The notes under the pieces: model-generated
Database searches by the model: none
What the model was told of the DNA's origin: nothing
The model's input: only the letters and a program-made list of their open reading frames with translations
Shown here: positions 41,108 to 50,579 of the stretch, piece after piece
How positions within the stretch are numbered: the first letter of the stretch is position 1
Layout: each line of letters begins with the position of its first letter
DNA from: Variovorax paradoxus
GTDB lineage: Bacteria > Pseudomonadota > Gammaproteobacteria > Burkholderiales > Burkholderiaceae_C
DNA length: 64,000 bases
Direction of reading: 5' to 3'
Assembly (NCBI GenBank): GCA_016806145.1
Contig: CP063166.1
Span: forward strand, 310,001-374,000
Made by a program: the position numbers and the translations under genes

Positions 41108-42184
41108 ATGCGCAACGCGCTCAAGGAATTCGCCCTCCCGGTCTTCGCCATCGCGGCGGCGCTGCTGGTCTTCGGCCTGGTCGTCGCCTTCGCGGGCGTC
41201 GATCCGGTGGAGGTCTGGACCACGCTGTTCAAGGGCGCCTTCGGCGACTGGTTCTCGTGGCAGAACACGCTGCAGCGCGCGGCGCCGCTGATGCTCACGG
41301 CCCTGTGCGTGGCGCTGCCCGCGCGCGCCGGGCTGATCGTGATCGGCGGCGAGGGCGCGCTGGTGTTCGGCGGCCTGGCCTGCGCGGCGCTCGCGCATGC
41401 GCTGCCGCTGCCCTCGGGCGTGATCGGCATCACGCTGCTGTGCATCGCGGGCGCGGCGGTCGGCGCGCTGTGGATCATGCTGGCGGGCTGGCTGCGCCAG
41501 TACCGCGGCATCAACGAGACCATCAGCAGCCTGCTCCTGGCCTACATCGCGATCGGCATCTTCAAGCACCTGGTCGAAGGGCCGCTGCGCGATCCCGCGA
41601 GCCTCAACAAGCCCTCGACCCACACCCTGCCCGACGGCCTCTTGATCGGCGGCATCGGCGGTTCCGACGTGCACTGGGGCCTGGTGGTCGGCATCGTCGC
41701 CTGCCTGGGCCTCGCGGCCTGGCTGCGCGCCACGCCCTCGGGCTTCTCGGTGCGCGTGGTGGGCGGCAACCCGCGCACCGCGCAGCTCGTGGGGCTGCCG
41801 GCCACGCGGCTGATCCTCGGCGCCTGCGGCCTCGGCGGCGCCTGCGCGGGCGTGGCCGGCGCGATCGAGGTGGCGGCGGTGCACACCAACGCCAACGCCT
41901 CGCTGATCGCGGGCTACGGCTACGCGGGCATCCTCGTTTCCTTCATCGCGCGCCACAACCCCGCGGCCATCGTGCCGGTGGCGATCCTGTTCGGCGGCTT
42001 CGGCGCCGCGGGCAGCCTGCTGCAGCGGCGCGTCGGCCTGCCCGATGCCTCGGTGCTGGTGCTGCAGGGCATCGCCTTCGTGCTGATCCTCGCGAGCGAG
42101 GGACTGCGCACGGTCAACTGGAAGAAGTTCGGCGACCGCATGCTGCCCGAAGCGAAGAGCTACGACAGGAGTTCCGTTGCATGA
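41108..42184 (+). CDS. ABC importer permease 1 (nucleoside/BMP type)
   Basis: A 358-residue branched-chain/ribose-type permease with eight to ten helices. Conserved parts are 'GLIVIGGEGALVFGGL', 'YRGINETISSLLLAYIAIGIF' and 'GGNPRTAQLVGLPATRLIL'. It belongs to the BMP importer and is coupled to the second permease by ATGA. Confidence 0.9.
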   Translation: MRNALKEFALPVFAIAAALLVFGLVVAFAGVDPVEVWTTLFKGAFGDWFSWQNTLQRAAPLMLTALCVALPARAGLIVIGGEGALVFGGLACAALAHALPLPSGVIGITLLCIAGAAVGALWIMLAGWLRQYRGINETISSLLLAYIAIGIFKHLVEGPLRDPASLNKPSTHTLPDGLLIGGIGGSDVHWGLVVGIVACLGLAAWLRATPSGFSVRVVGGNPRTAQLVGLPATRLILGACGLGGACAGVAGAIEVAAVHTNANASLIAGYGYAGILVSFIARHNPAAIVPVAILFGGFGAAGSLLQRRVGLPDASVLVLQGIAFVLILASEGLRTVNWKKFGDRMLPEAKSYDRSSVA

Positions 42185-43104
42185 CCGCCGACCAGTGGAT
42201 CGCACTCGTGGCCGGCATCGTCGGCGGCGCGCTGCGCGTGGGCGCGCCTTTCCTGTTCGTGAGCCTGGGCGAATGCCTCACCGAGAAGTCGGGCCGCATC
42301 AACCTCGGCCTCGAGGGCGTGCTGGTGCTGTCGGCCATGGCGGCCTTCGGCGGCGCGTACCTCACCGACTCGGCCTGGCTCGGCGTGCTGATCGGCGCGA
42401 CGGCGGGCGCGGCGCTCGCGCTGCTGCACGGCCTCTTGTGTTCGCTCGACCGCGTCAACGACGTGGCCACCGGCATCGCGCTGATGCTGTTGGGCACCGG
42501 GCTCGCGTTCTACCTCGGCAAGCCGCTGATCCAGCCGCAGGCGCCGCAGATTCCCGCGATCCCGCTGGGCTTCTGGAGCGACAACCCGGTGGTGCGCTCG
42601 GCGCTGCAGCTCAACGCGCTGGTGCCGGTGGGCTTGGCGCTCGCGCTGCTGCTGTGGTGGGGCTTCGCGCGCACGCGCATCGGCCTCTTGGTGCGCATGG
42701 CCGGCGATTCGGCGCAGGCCACGCGCGCGCTCGGCTATTCGGTCTCGGGCCTGCGCATCGCGGCCACCACCGCGGGCGGCTTCATCGCGGGGCTCGGCGG
42801 CGCCTCGCTCACACTGTTCTATCCGGGCAGCTGGAACGAGGGCATCTCGAGCGGCCAGGGCCTGATCGCGGTGGCGCTGGTGATCTTCGCGCGCTGGAGC
42901 CCGCTGCGCTGCGTGGGCGCGGCCTTCCTCTTCGGCGGCGCGGGCGCCATCGGCCCGGCGCTGCAGTCGATCGGCATCGGCTGGGGCTACCACCTCTTCA
43001 ACACCGTGCCCTACGTGCTCACGCTGGCGATCCTGGTGCTGACCTGCCGTCCCGGCAGCGCGGCCGCGGGCAGCCCCGGCGAGCTGTCGGCCACCAGGAA
43101 CTGA
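42181..43104 (+). CDS. ABC importer permease 2 (nucleoside/BMP type)
   Basis: A 307-residue permease with 'GRINLGLEGVLVLSAMAAF', 'DRVNDVATGIALMLLGTGLAFY' and 'LGYSVSGLRIAATTAGGFIAGLGGASLTLFY' (conserved in this family). It forms the heterodimeric membrane part of the BMP importer with the previous gene. Confidence 0.9.
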   Translation: MTADQWIALVAGIVGGALRVGAPFLFVSLGECLTEKSGRINLGLEGVLVLSAMAAFGGAYLTDSAWLGVLIGATAGAALALLHGLLCSLDRVNDVATGIALMLLGTGLAFYLGKPLIQPQAPQIPAIPLGFWSDNPVVRSALQLNALVPVGLALALLLWWGFARTRIGLLVRMAGDSAQATRALGYSVSGLRIAATTAGGFIAGLGGASLTLFYPGSWNEGISSGQGLIAVALVIFARWSPLRCVGAAFLFGGAGAIGPALQSIGIGWGYHLFNTVPYVLTLAILVLTCRPGSAAAGSPGELSATRN

Positions 43105-43147
43105 GCTTCGACATGACCACAGAACCCATCACACAAGGACATCGCCC

Positions 43148-44149
43148 ATGAGCGGCCTCGGCGGACTCAACAAATCGGCCAACGGCGTCGTCGTCGGCCT
43201 GGTGCAGCTGCAGCTGCCGAACGTGAAGACGCGCGCCGAGCTCGCGGCCCAGACCGCGCGCATCTGCGCGCTGGTGGGCAAGGCGCGCCGCAACCAGTCG
43301 ACCATGGACCTGGTGGTGTTTCCCGAGTACGCGCTGCACGGCCTCTCGATGGACACCAATCCCGAGATCATGTGCACGCTCGACGGCCCCGAGGTCGCGG
43401 CCTTCAAGCGGGCCTGCATCGAGCACCGCATCTGGGGCTGCTTCTCGATCATGGAAGCCAACCCGCGCGGCAACCCCTACAACAGCGGGCTGATCGTCGA
43501 CGACCAGGGCGAGATCCGGCTCTACTACCGCAAGCTGCATCCGTGGGTGCCGGTCGAGCCCTGGGAGCCCGGCAACCTCGGCGTGCCGGTGTGCGACGGC
43601 CCCAACGGCAGCAAGCTCGCGCTGATCATCTGCCACGACGGCATGTTCCCCGAGATGGCGCGCGAGGCCGCGTACAAGGGCGCCGAGATCATCCTGCGCA
43701 CGGCCGGCTACACCGCGCCGATCCGCCATGCCTGGAAGATCACCAACCAGGCCAACGCCTTCTGCAACCTCGCCTACACGGCCAGCGTGTGCCTCAGCGG
43801 CAGCGACGGCAGCTTCGACTCGATGGGAGAGGGCATGTTCTGCAACTTCGACGGCACGGTGCTGGTCGAGGGCGGCGGCCGCGTCGACGAGATCGTCACG
43901 GCCGAGCTGCGGCCCGACCTGGTGCGCGAGGCGCGTACCGGCTGGGGCGTGGAGAACAACATCTACCAGCTCTACCACCGCGGCTACGTGGCGGTGAAGG
44001 GCGGAGCGCAGGACTGTCCCTACACCTACATGCGCGACATGGCCGCGGGCACCTACCGCCTGCCCTGGAGCGCCGAGGTGAAGGTGACCGACGGCACGCC
44101 TTGCGGCTTCGCGCCGCCCGAACGCAGCTACGCAGGACCCGAGCAATGA
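43148..44149 (+). CDS. amiF: Formamidase/aliphatic amidase of the nitrilase superfamily
   Basis: A 333-residue protein close to bacterial formamidase AmiF. The Glu-Lys-Cys triad is E60 ('[10 protein letters not shown]'), K129 ('YYRKLHPW') and C162 ('[21 protein letters not shown]'). '[16 protein letters not shown]' and '[17 protein letters not shown]' are typical. AmiF hydrolyses formamide to formate and ammonia; here a small amide released or imported with the operon's substrates is likely. AAGGA precedes the ATG, and its stop overlaps the biuret hydrolase start by ATGA. Confidence 0.88.
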   Translation: MSGLGGLNKSANGVVVGLVQLQLPNVKTRAELAAQTARICALVGKARRNQSTMDLVVFPEYALHGLSMDTNPEIMCTLDGPEVAAFKRACIEHRIWGCFSIMEANPRGNPYNSGLIVDDQGEIRLYYRKLHPWVPVEPWEPGNLGVPVCDGPNGSKLALIICHDGMFPEMAREAAYKGAEIILRTAGYTAPIRHAWKITNQANAFCNLAYTASVCLSGSDGSFDSMGEGMFCNFDGTVLVEGGGRVDEIVTAELRPDLVREARTGWGVENNIYQLYHRGYVAVKGGAQDCPYTYMRDMAAGTYRLPWSAEVKVTDGTPCGFAPPERSYAGPEQ

Positions 44150-44856
44150 GCACCACCGACACCGCCGCCGTGCAGCGCCACGTCGCGGCCGAACCCTATG
44201 CCTGGCCCTACAACGGCGCGCTTCGGCCCGACAACACGGCGCTGATCGTGATCGACATGCAGACCGACTTCTGCGGCAAGGGCGGCTATGTCGACGTGAT
44301 GGGCTACGACCTGTCGCTGGTGCAGGCGCCGATCCAGCCGATCGCGCGCACGCTCGCGGCGCTGCGGCCGCTGGGCTATCACGTGATCCACACGCGCGAG
44401 GGCCACCGGCCCGACCTCGCCGACCTGCCGGCCAACAAGCGCTGGCGCTCGCGCCAGATCGGCGCCAACGGCGTGGGCATCGGCGATGACGGTCCCTGCG
44501 GGCGCATCCTGGTGCGCGGCGAACCGGGTTGGGAAATCATCCCCGAGCTCGCGCCGCTGCCCGGCGAGACCGTGATCGACAAGCCCGGCAAGGGCTCGTT
44601 CTATGCCACCGATCTCGAGCTGATCCTGCGCACGCGCGGCATCGAGAACCTGATCCTCTCGGGCATCACCACCGACGTCTGCGTGCACACCACCATGCGC
44701 GACGCCAACGACCGCGGTTTCGAATGCCTGTTGCTGTCGGACTGCACTGCGGCGACCGACCATGGCAACCATCTCGCGGCGCTCAAGATGATCACTATGC
44801 AGGGCGGGGTGTTCGGGGCGCATGCTTCGTCGCAGGCTTTGCTGGCGGCGTTATGA
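44146..44856 (+). CDS. biuH: Biuret amidohydrolase (isochorismatase-like cysteine hydrolase)
   Basis: A 236-residue cysteine hydrolase very similar to rhizobial biuret hydrolase. The stretches '[20 protein letters not shown]', '[20 protein letters not shown]' and '[18 protein letters not shown]' match it almost residue for residue. The catalytic triad is D37, K146 and C179. BiuH cleaves biuret to allophanate and ammonia, feeding AtzF. This gives the operon a second entry route beside AtzGE/AtzH, useful because 1-carboxybiuret spontaneously decarboxylates to biuret. Confidence 0.9.
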   Translation: MSTTDTAAVQRHVAAEPYAWPYNGALRPDNTALIVIDMQTDFCGKGGYVDVMGYDLSLVQAPIQPIARTLAALRPLGYHVIHTREGHRPDLADLPANKRWRSRQIGANGVGIGDDGPCGRILVRGEPGWEIIPELAPLPGETVIDKPGKGSFYATDLELILRTRGIENLILSGITTDVCVHTTMRDANDRGFECLLLSDCTAATDHGNHLAALKMITMQGGVFGAHASSQALLAAL

Positions 44857-44908
44857 GGACGGGTTATTCGGTTCGTGTCATGGGGACTGGCTTTCGACGG
44901 CCGGGGCG

Positions 44909-45004
44909 CGATCACGCCACTGGGGTGCCTTGCTCCGCGAATGTCCCCCGGCCTTCGGCCTCCTCCTTGATTTCGCTGCGCAAGGCACCCCAGCGACGTG
45001 ATCG
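44909..45004. repeat. REP-like long hairpin element, unit 1
   Basis: Arms TGGGGTGCCTTGC (44921-44933) and GCAAGGCACCCCA (44980-44992) pair perfectly and extend outward to CGATCACG/CGTGATCG. The enclosed ~47-base core (44934-44980) reappears in reverse orientation in unit 2. It lies in the 334-base gap between the biuret hydrolase and ABC ATPase genes, where I see no gene. Confidence 0.78.
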
Positions 45005-45048
45005 AGGGGCGCACGGGTCGAACCGGCCGCACCACCGCAGCGCTCCTC

Positions 45049-45142
45049 GTGCACAGGGCGTCGGGTACTCCCCGCAGCGAAATCAGGGAGGAGCCGAAGG
45101 CGGGGGACATTCGCGGAGGGGAGTACCCGGCGGCCTGTGCAC
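45049..45142. repeat. REP-like long hairpin element, unit 2 (opposed)
   Basis: Arms GGGTACTCCCC (45063-45073) and GGGGAGTACCC (45118-45128) pair, extending to GTGCACAGG/CCTGTGCAC. The interior (45073-45117) is nearly the reverse complement of the unit 1 core. The opposed pair resembles bacterial BIMEs and could tune expression between the halves of the operon. Confidence 0.78.
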
Positions 45143-45190
45143 GCGCCCCGAACGAAGCCTCTCGGGCGTCAAAGAAGCTGGAGCACGGAC

Positions 45191-46756
45191 ATGAGCACCC
45201 ACGCCATCGGCGGCCTCCCCCCAGGCACCGGCGCCCTCGCGCTCGACACCTACCGCCTCACCAAGCGCTTCGGCGCCTTCACCGCGATGGACAGCGTGAC
45301 CCTGCGCGTGGAACCCGGCAGCGTGCATGCGCTGCTCGGCGAGAACGGCGCGGGCAAGAGCACGCTGGTGAAATGCGTGGCCGGCTTCCAGCGCGCGGAA
45401 GAGGGCAGCATCCTGATCGACGGCCGCGAGCAGGACATCGCCAACCCGATCGTCGCGCGCGCGCTCGGCATCGGCATGGTCTACCAGCACTTCACGCTGG
45501 CGCCGGGCATGACCGTGGCCGAGAACCTGCTGCTGGCCGGCGGCCGCACGCCTGCGGTGATCGACTGGAGGGCCAAGCGCGCCGAGCTCGACGCCTTCCT
45601 GGCCACCACGCCGTTCCGCCTCGACCTCGATGCGCGGCCGTCCGAACTGGCCGCGGGCGAGAAGCAGAAGCTCGAGCTGCTCAAGCAGCTCTACCTGAAG
45701 CCGCGCCTCCTGATCCTCGACGAGCCCACCTCGGTGCTCACGCCGCAGGAGGCCGACGAGGTGCTGGGCCATGTGCGCGAGTTCGCGCGCAGCGGGCTGT
45801 GCACCGTGCTGATCATCACGCACAAGTTCCGCGAGGTCATGGCCTATGCCGACGGCGTGACGGTGCTGCGGCGCGGCAAGGCCGTGCACCACGGCCGCGT
45901 GGCCGACACCAGCCCGGCGCTGCTCGCCGCGACCATGATGGGCGCGCAGCAGACTGCCGCGGCCCCGGCGCAGGCCGCTGCCTCCACGCGCCGCGCGCCG
46001 GCCGCCGATGCACCCGTCGCGCTCGAGGTCGAGGGCCTGCGCGTGCTCGGCGACCGCGGCACGCTCGCGCTGCACGACCTGAGCCTGTCGGTGCGCGCGG
46101 GCGAGATCCTCGGCGTGGCGGGCGTCTCGGGCAACGGCCAGCGCGAACTGGTCGAGGCACTGGTCGGCCAGCGCCCGCGGCTCGCGGGCCGGGTGCGCGT
46201 GATGGGCACGCCCTACCGCGCGAGCCGCGCCGAGAACCGCGAACTCAAGGTGCGCAGCCTGCCCGAGGAACCGCTGCGCAATGCCTGCGTGGGCGACTTG
46301 AGCGTGGCCGAGAACATGGCGCTGCGCGACTTCGACCGTCCGCCGCTCGCGGCCGGCGGCCTGCTGCGCTTCTCGCGCTGGCGTGCGCGGGCGCGTGAAT
46401 GGATCGCCGAGTACGGCGTCAAGACGCAGGGCGAAGGCGCCCCCATCCGCAGCCTCTCGGGCGGCAACGTGCAGCGCGCCGTGCTCGCGCGCGAGCTCGC
46501 GGGCGACATCAACGTGCTGATCGCGGCCAACCCCGTGTTCGGCCTCGACTTCGCGGCCGTGGCCGAGATCCACGCGCGCATCGTGCAGGTGCGCGAGAAG
46601 GGCGGGGCGGTGCTGCTGGTCAGCGAGGACCTCGACGAGCTGCTCGAGCTGTCGGACCGCATCGTCGTCATGAGCGAGGGCCGCGTGGTCCACGAGACCG
46701 CCGCCGCGGGTGCCGAGCGGCACGTGATCGGGGCGCACATGGGCGGCGGCCACTAG
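45191..46756 (+). CDS. ABC importer ATPase with two fused nucleotide-binding domains (RbsA/NupA type)
   Basis: A 521-residue double ATPase. The first domain has Walker A '[14 protein letters not shown]' and Walker B '[11 protein letters not shown]'. The second has the degenerate '[15 protein letters not shown]' and signature '[17 protein letters not shown]', as usual for sugar/nucleoside importers. It completes the BMP importer encoded at 39964-43104, from which it is separated by amiF, biuH and the REP-like pair. The ATG at 45191 follows GGAG; an upstream in-frame ATG at 45137 lies next to the repeat and is less likely. Confidence 0.9.
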   Translation: MSTHAIGGLPPGTGALALDTYRLTKRFGAFTAMDSVTLRVEPGSVHALLGENGAGKSTLVKCVAGFQRAEEGSILIDGREQDIANPIVARALGIGMVYQHFTLAPGMTVAENLLLAGGRTPAVIDWRAKRAELDAFLATTPFRLDLDARPSELAAGEKQKLELLKQLYLKPRLLILDEPTSVLTPQEADEVLGHVREFARSGLCTVLIITHKFREVMAYADGVTVLRRGKAVHHGRVADTSPALLAATMMGAQQTAAAPAQAAASTRRAPAADAPVALEVEGLRVLGDRGTLALHDLSLSVRAGEILGVAGVSGNGQRELVEALVGQRPRLAGRVRVMGTPYRASRAENRELKVRSLPEEPLRNACVGDLSVAENMALRDFDRPPLAAGGLLRFSRWRARAREWIAEYGVKTQGEGAPIRSLSGGNVQRAVLARELAGDINVLIAANPVFGLDFAAVAEIHARIVQVREKGGAVLLVSEDLDELLELSDRIVVMSEGRVVHETAAAGAERHVIGAHMGGGH

Positions 46757-46769
46757 AAGGACATCCAAC

Positions 46770-47438
46770 ATGCAGATCGCGCAGGCCCTGCCTTTCCCCT
46801 ACGACTTCGACCCGAAGACCACCGCGCTCGTGCTGATCGACATGCAGCGCGACTTCATCGAGCCCGGTGGCTTCGGCGAGACCCTGGGCAACGACGTCTC
46901 GCTGCTCGAGGCCATCGTGCCGGCCACGCAGCGCGTGCTCGCCGCCTGGCGCGCGGCCGGCGGCCTCGTCGTCCACACGCGCGAGGCGCACCGGCCCGAT
47001 CTCTCGGACTGCCCGCCGGCCAAGCGCAACCGCGGCAATCCCACGCTGCGCATCGGCGACGAGGGGCCGATGGGCCGCATCCTCGTGGCCGGCGAGCCCG
47101 GCAACCAGATCATCGAGGCGCTCGCGCCCGTGGCCGGCGAGATCGTGATCGACAAGCCCGGCAAGGGGGCCTTCTACGCCACCGAGCTGCACGAGCTGTT
47201 GCAGGCGCGCGGCATCACCCACCTGCTGTTCGGCGGCGTCACCACCGAGGTCTGCGTGCAGACCAGCATGCGCGAGGCCAACGACCGCGGCTACGACGGT
47301 CTGCTGCTCGAGGACTGCACCGAGAGCTACTTCCCGGCCTTCAAGGCCGCCACCGTCGAGATGGTGCGCGCCCAGGGCGGCATCGTCGGCTGGACCGCGA
47401 CCGGCGGCCAGCTCATCGAAGCGCTCGGCGGCGCATGA
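46770..47438 (+). CDS. Isochorismatase-like cysteine hydrolase, BiuH/RutB-related
   Basis: A 222-residue hydrolase with the triad D24 ('VLIDMQRDF'), K129 ('[15 protein letters not shown]') and C162 ('[20 protein letters not shown]'). It resembles the BiuH-like protein of the same operon but lacks its N-terminal segment, so it is probably a paralogue with a different ureide or amide substrate. It is coupled to the GntR gene by an ATGA overlap. Confidence 0.87.
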   Translation: MQIAQALPFPYDFDPKTTALVLIDMQRDFIEPGGFGETLGNDVSLLEAIVPATQRVLAAWRAAGGLVVHTREAHRPDLSDCPPAKRNRGNPTLRIGDEGPMGRILVAGEPGNQIIEALAPVAGEIVIDKPGKGAFYATELHELLQARGITHLLFGGVTTEVCVQTSMREANDRGYDGLLLEDCTESYFPAFKAATVEMVRAQGGIVGWTATGGQLIEALGGA

Positions 47439-48238
47439 AGCGCGCCGCAGCGACTACCATTCGCCCCGTGTCGACCATCGCCCGTCCCCGCCCCGGCACC
47501 GAAGCCGCCGAACCCACCGCGCCCGCGTCCACGCCCGTGGCCGCCGACGCGGTCGTGTTCCGCACGCGCGCCGACGAGGTCTATGCGCAGCTCAAGCGCG
47601 ACGTGGCCGAGTTCATCCTCGTGCCGGGCGACCGCTTCACCGAGAACGAGATCAGCGACCGCCTCGGCGTCTCGCGCACGCCGGTGCGCCAGGCGCTGTT
47701 CCGGCTGCAGCAGGAGGGCTTCGTCGAGGTGCTGTTTCGCAGCGGCTGGCGCGTGCTGCCCTTCGACTTCGAGCAGTTCGAGCAGCTCTACGACCTGCGC
47801 ATGATCCTGGAGACATCGGCCGTGCACCGCCTGTGCGAGGCCGACCGCCGCGTCGACCGCAGCCTGCTCGACGAGCTCGCGGCCATCTGGCTGGTGCCCG
47901 CCGCGCAGCGCAGCACCGACATGGCGCAGGTCGCGGCCTGGGACGAGAACTTCCACTGCTCGCTGGTCGCTGCCGCGGGCAATGCCGAGATGGCGCGCGT
48001 GCATCGCGACGTCACCGACCGCATCCGCATCATCCGCCGCCTCGACTTCACGCAGCAGCCGCGCATCGACGCCACCTACGACGAGCACGCCAAGATCCTC
48101 AAGGCCGTGCGCGCCAACCGCGGCGACCAGGCCGCGATGCTGCTGCGCGCCCACATCGAGACCAGCCAGGCCGAGGTGCGCAAGATCACGCTGCACCAGG
48201 TGCACCTGGCGCGGCACGCGGGGCGCGCGCCGCGCTGA
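47435..48238 (+). CDS. GntR-family regulator (FCD subgroup)
   Basis: A 267-residue regulator. A disordered Ala/Pro-rich N-terminus precedes the winged HTH ('[52 protein letters not shown]', about residues 47-98). The FCD effector domain follows with likely metal ligands in '[14 protein letters not shown]' and the C-terminal His. A GTG at 47469 is an alternative start. It ends the operon and probably represses it at the palindrome at 33377-33390. Confidence 0.9.
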   Translation: MKRAAATTIRPVSTIARPRPGTEAAEPTAPASTPVAADAVVFRTRADEVYAQLKRDVAEFILVPGDRFTENEISDRLGVSRTPVRQALFRLQQEGFVEVLFRSGWRVLPFDFEQFEQLYDLRMILETSAVHRLCEADRRVDRSLLDELAAIWLVPAAQRSTDMAQVAAWDENFHCSLVAAAGNAEMARVHRDVTDRIRIIRRLDFTQQPRIDATYDEHAKILKAVRANRGDQAAMLLRAHIETSQAEVRKITLHQVHLARHAGRAPR

Positions 48239-48259
48239 GGGCGCTTTCGGGGCGCCGGC

Positions 48260-49222
48260 TCAATCCGCCGTGATGTTCCCCTTCTTCACCACCGCCGCCC
48301 AGCGCTGCGCGTCCTTCTGGATCAGCGTGCCGAACTCCGCCGGCGTCGAGCTCGCGGGCACCATGCCCTGCGACTCGAAGGACTTCGCCACCTCGGGCGA
48401 CTTCAGCACCGCGGCGATCTCCTTGTTGAGTCGCGCCACCACGTCGGCCGGCGTGCCCTTGGGTGCGAGCACGCCGTACCACATGTCGACGTTGTCGGCA
48501 GTCACGCCGGCCTCGGCCAGGGTGGGCACGTCGGGCAGCTGCGGCAGGCGATGGCTGCTGCCGGTGGCGAGCGCCTTGAGCTTGCCGGCCTGGATGTGCT
48601 GCAGCGCGACGTGCACCGGCAGGAACATCGCGTCGATGCGCCCGCCGAGCAGGTCGGTGACGGCGCCCGCGGTGCCCTTGTAGGGCACGTGCAGCAGCTC
48701 GGTGCCGGTGCCCTGCATCAAGAGCGCCATCGACAGGTGGTGCGGCGTGCCGACGCCGGGCGTGGCGTAGGTCAACTGGCCCGGATGCGACCTGGCCGCG
48801 GCCACGAGCTGCGCGAGCGTGGTGGCCTTCTGCGTGTTCGGGTTGGTCACCAGCAGCAGCGTGCCCCAGGAGGTCAGCGACACCGGCGTGAAGTCGGCCA
48901 CCGGGTCGTAGGCCAGCGTCTTGTAGAGGCTCTTGTTCATCACCAGCGTGTTGACCTGCACCATCAGCGTGTAGCCGTCGGGCTTGGCGCGCGCCACCTT
49001 CTCGCTGCCGATGTTGCCGCTGGCGCCGGCCACGTTCTCCACCACCACGGGCTGGCCCAGCGCCGCGGGCAGCCGGGCCGAGAGCTGGCGCGCGATCAGG
49101 TCGATGCCGGTGCCGGGCGTGTAGGGCACGACCAGCGTCACGGCCTGGTCGGGCCAGGCATGGGCGGCCATGGCGCTGGCGGCGGTGAGCAGGGTGGCGA
49201 GGGTCTTGGTCAGAAGGCGCAT
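48260..49222 (-). CDS. Bug-family periplasmic binding receptor
   Basis: A 320-residue receptor with a signal peptide ending near residue 22 (AMAAHAWPDQ). The family signature 'VTLVVPYTPGTGIDLIARQLSA' and 'VVENVAGASGNIGSEKVARA' are present. It follows the FAD monooxygenase gene by 34 bases on the minus strand and is convergent with the GntR gene (21 bases apart). Confidence 0.9.
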   Translation of the reverse strand: MRLLTKTLATLLTAASAMAAHAWPDQAVTLVVPYTPGTGIDLIARQLSARLPAALGQPVVVENVAGASGNIGSEKVARAKPDGYTLMVQVNTLVMNKSLYKTLAYDPVADFTPVSLTSWGTLLLVTNPNTQKATTLAQLVAAARSHPGQLTYATPGVGTPHHLSMALLMQGTGTELLHVPYKGTAGAVTDLLGGRIDAMFLPVHVALQHIQAGKLKALATGSSHRLPQLPDVPTLAEAGVTADNVDMWYGVLAPKGTPADVVARLNKEIAAVLKSPEVAKSFESQGMVPASSTPAEFGTLIQKDAQRWAAVVKKGNITAD

Positions 49223-49256
49223 GGTGTCTCCGTGGGCATGTTCTTGTGGGACGGGT

Positions 49257-50507
49257 TCAAAGGTACGAGGCGCGCTGCTTGAGCGCGGCCGGGTCGTAGC
49301 CGGCCACGCGCTTGTAGTGGTCCGAGATCGCCTGCAGCTCCTGCTGCGTCACGATCTCGTCGAGCCTGTCGAAGCGCTTGCCGCCCGAGCGCTCGAACAC
49401 CTCGCGCAGGATGGTGTCGGGCGGATTGCTGCGGTTGGTCAGCACCACCTCGGTGGTGGCCTTCACGCGCACCCGGTCGTAGCTCTCGAGCGCGGCCTGG
49501 CCGACGCCCTCGCGCTTCATCGCACCCGCGAGAAAACGCGCGTCGATGATCGCCTGGCCCGCGCCGTTGGAGCCGCGCGGCACCATCGGGTGCGCGGCGT
49601 CGCCCAAGAGCGTGAGGCGGCCGTGGGTCCAGCGCGGCAGCGGGTCCTGGTCGACCATCGGGTACTCGAGGATGGTGTCGGAGGCCTGGATCAGCGCCGG
49701 CACGTCGAGCCAGTCGAAGTGCCAGTCGGCGAAGGCGGGCAGGAAGTCCTCGAGCCGGCCGGCGCGGCTCCAGTCGCGCATCGCGGGCTGTGGCGCGTGG
49801 ATCTCGGCCACCCAGTTCACGAGCTGGCGGCCCTGCGCGTCGATGTCGTTGCGGATCGGGTAGATCACCATCTTGCCGACCGTGAGCCAGCCCGCGCGCA
49901 CCATGCTGCCGCCCGAAAGGAACGGCTGCCACGCGGCCGTGCCGCGCCACATGTTGATGCCCGAATAGCGCGGCGCGCCCTCGTTGGGATAGAGCTGCTT
50001 GCGCAGCGCCGAGTGGATGCCGTCGCAGCCGATCGCCACCGCGCCGCGCACCGGCGCGCGGCCGTCGGCGAGATGCACCGTCACGCCCGCGTCGTCCTGC
50101 TCGACGCCGGTGCAGCGGTGGCCGCAGCGCACGCTGTCGGGGCCGAGACGCTTCAGCGTCTCCTCGAGCAGCACGGTCTGCAGGTCGCCGCGGTGGATCG
50201 AGTATTGCGGCCAGTCGTAGCCCGCATGCCGGCCCGCGGGTTCGCGGAACACCAGCTGGCCGTGCTCGGTGAAGAACACCGCCTCCTGCGTGCGCACGCC
50301 GACCCGGTCGAGCGCCTCGAGCAGGCCGAGCTCGGACAGCTCGCGCACCGCGTGCGGCAGCAGGTTGATGCCCACGCCCAGCGGGCGCAGCTCGGGCACG
50401 GCCTCGTAGACGCGGCAGGCGATGCCGGCCTGGTGCAGGCTCAGCGCGAGGGTCAGGCCGCCGATGCCGGCGCCCAGGATGATGACTTCGTTGGATGCGG
50501 TGCTCAT
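49257..50507 (-). CDS. FAD-dependent monooxygenase (PhzS/salicylate hydroxylase-like)
   Basis: A 416-residue group A flavin monooxygenase. GAGIGG at about 12-17 binds FAD, 'GCDGIHSALRKQL' is the DG motif, and 'LLGDAAHPMVPRGSNGAGQAIIDA' is the GD motif with the sequence usual for the PhzS-like subgroup. It hydroxylates an aromatic or heteroaromatic acid; the substrate is unknown. It is divergent from a LysR gene 72 bases away and is followed by a Bug receptor, the same plan as the island at 3448-7132. Confidence 0.87.
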   Translation of the reverse strand: MSTASNEVIILGAGIGGLTLALSLHQAGIACRVYEAVPELRPLGVGINLLPHAVRELSELGLLEALDRVGVRTQEAVFFTEHGQLVFREPAGRHAGYDWPQYSIHRGDLQTVLLEETLKRLGPDSVRCGHRCTGVEQDDAGVTVHLADGRAPVRGAVAIGCDGIHSALRKQLYPNEGAPRYSGINMWRGTAAWQPFLSGGSMVRAGWLTVGKMVIYPIRNDIDAQGRQLVNWVAEIHAPQPAMRDWSRAGRLEDFLPAFADWHFDWLDVPALIQASDTILEYPMVDQDPLPRWTHGRLTLLGDAAHPMVPRGSNGAGQAIIDARFLAGAMKREGVGQAALESYDRVRVKATTEVVLTNRSNPPDTILREVFERSGGKRFDRLDEIVTQQELQAISDHYKRVAGYDPAALKQRASYL

Positions 50508-50554
50508 GGGGGCCGTATTGGGACCTGAAACGAGCCATAGGGGAAATTTAGATG

Positions 50555-50570
50555 TGATATGGATTTATCA
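50555..50570. promoter_or_regulatory. AT-rich dyad TGATA-N6-TATCA in the divergent region
   Basis: A small inverted repeat lies between the FAD monooxygenase and LysR genes, just before the LysR ATG, and overlaps a second one (GGATT-N7-AATCC, 50561-50577). It is a possible LysR target, with low certainty. Confidence 0.35.
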
Positions 50571-50579
50571 TGAATCCTT

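Noticed and set aside
44862..45190. A coding region extending the biuret hydrolase or the ATPase across the gap
   Set aside because: The gap is made of two opposed hairpins; frames through it have no recognisable protein and the flanking genes have natural ends.
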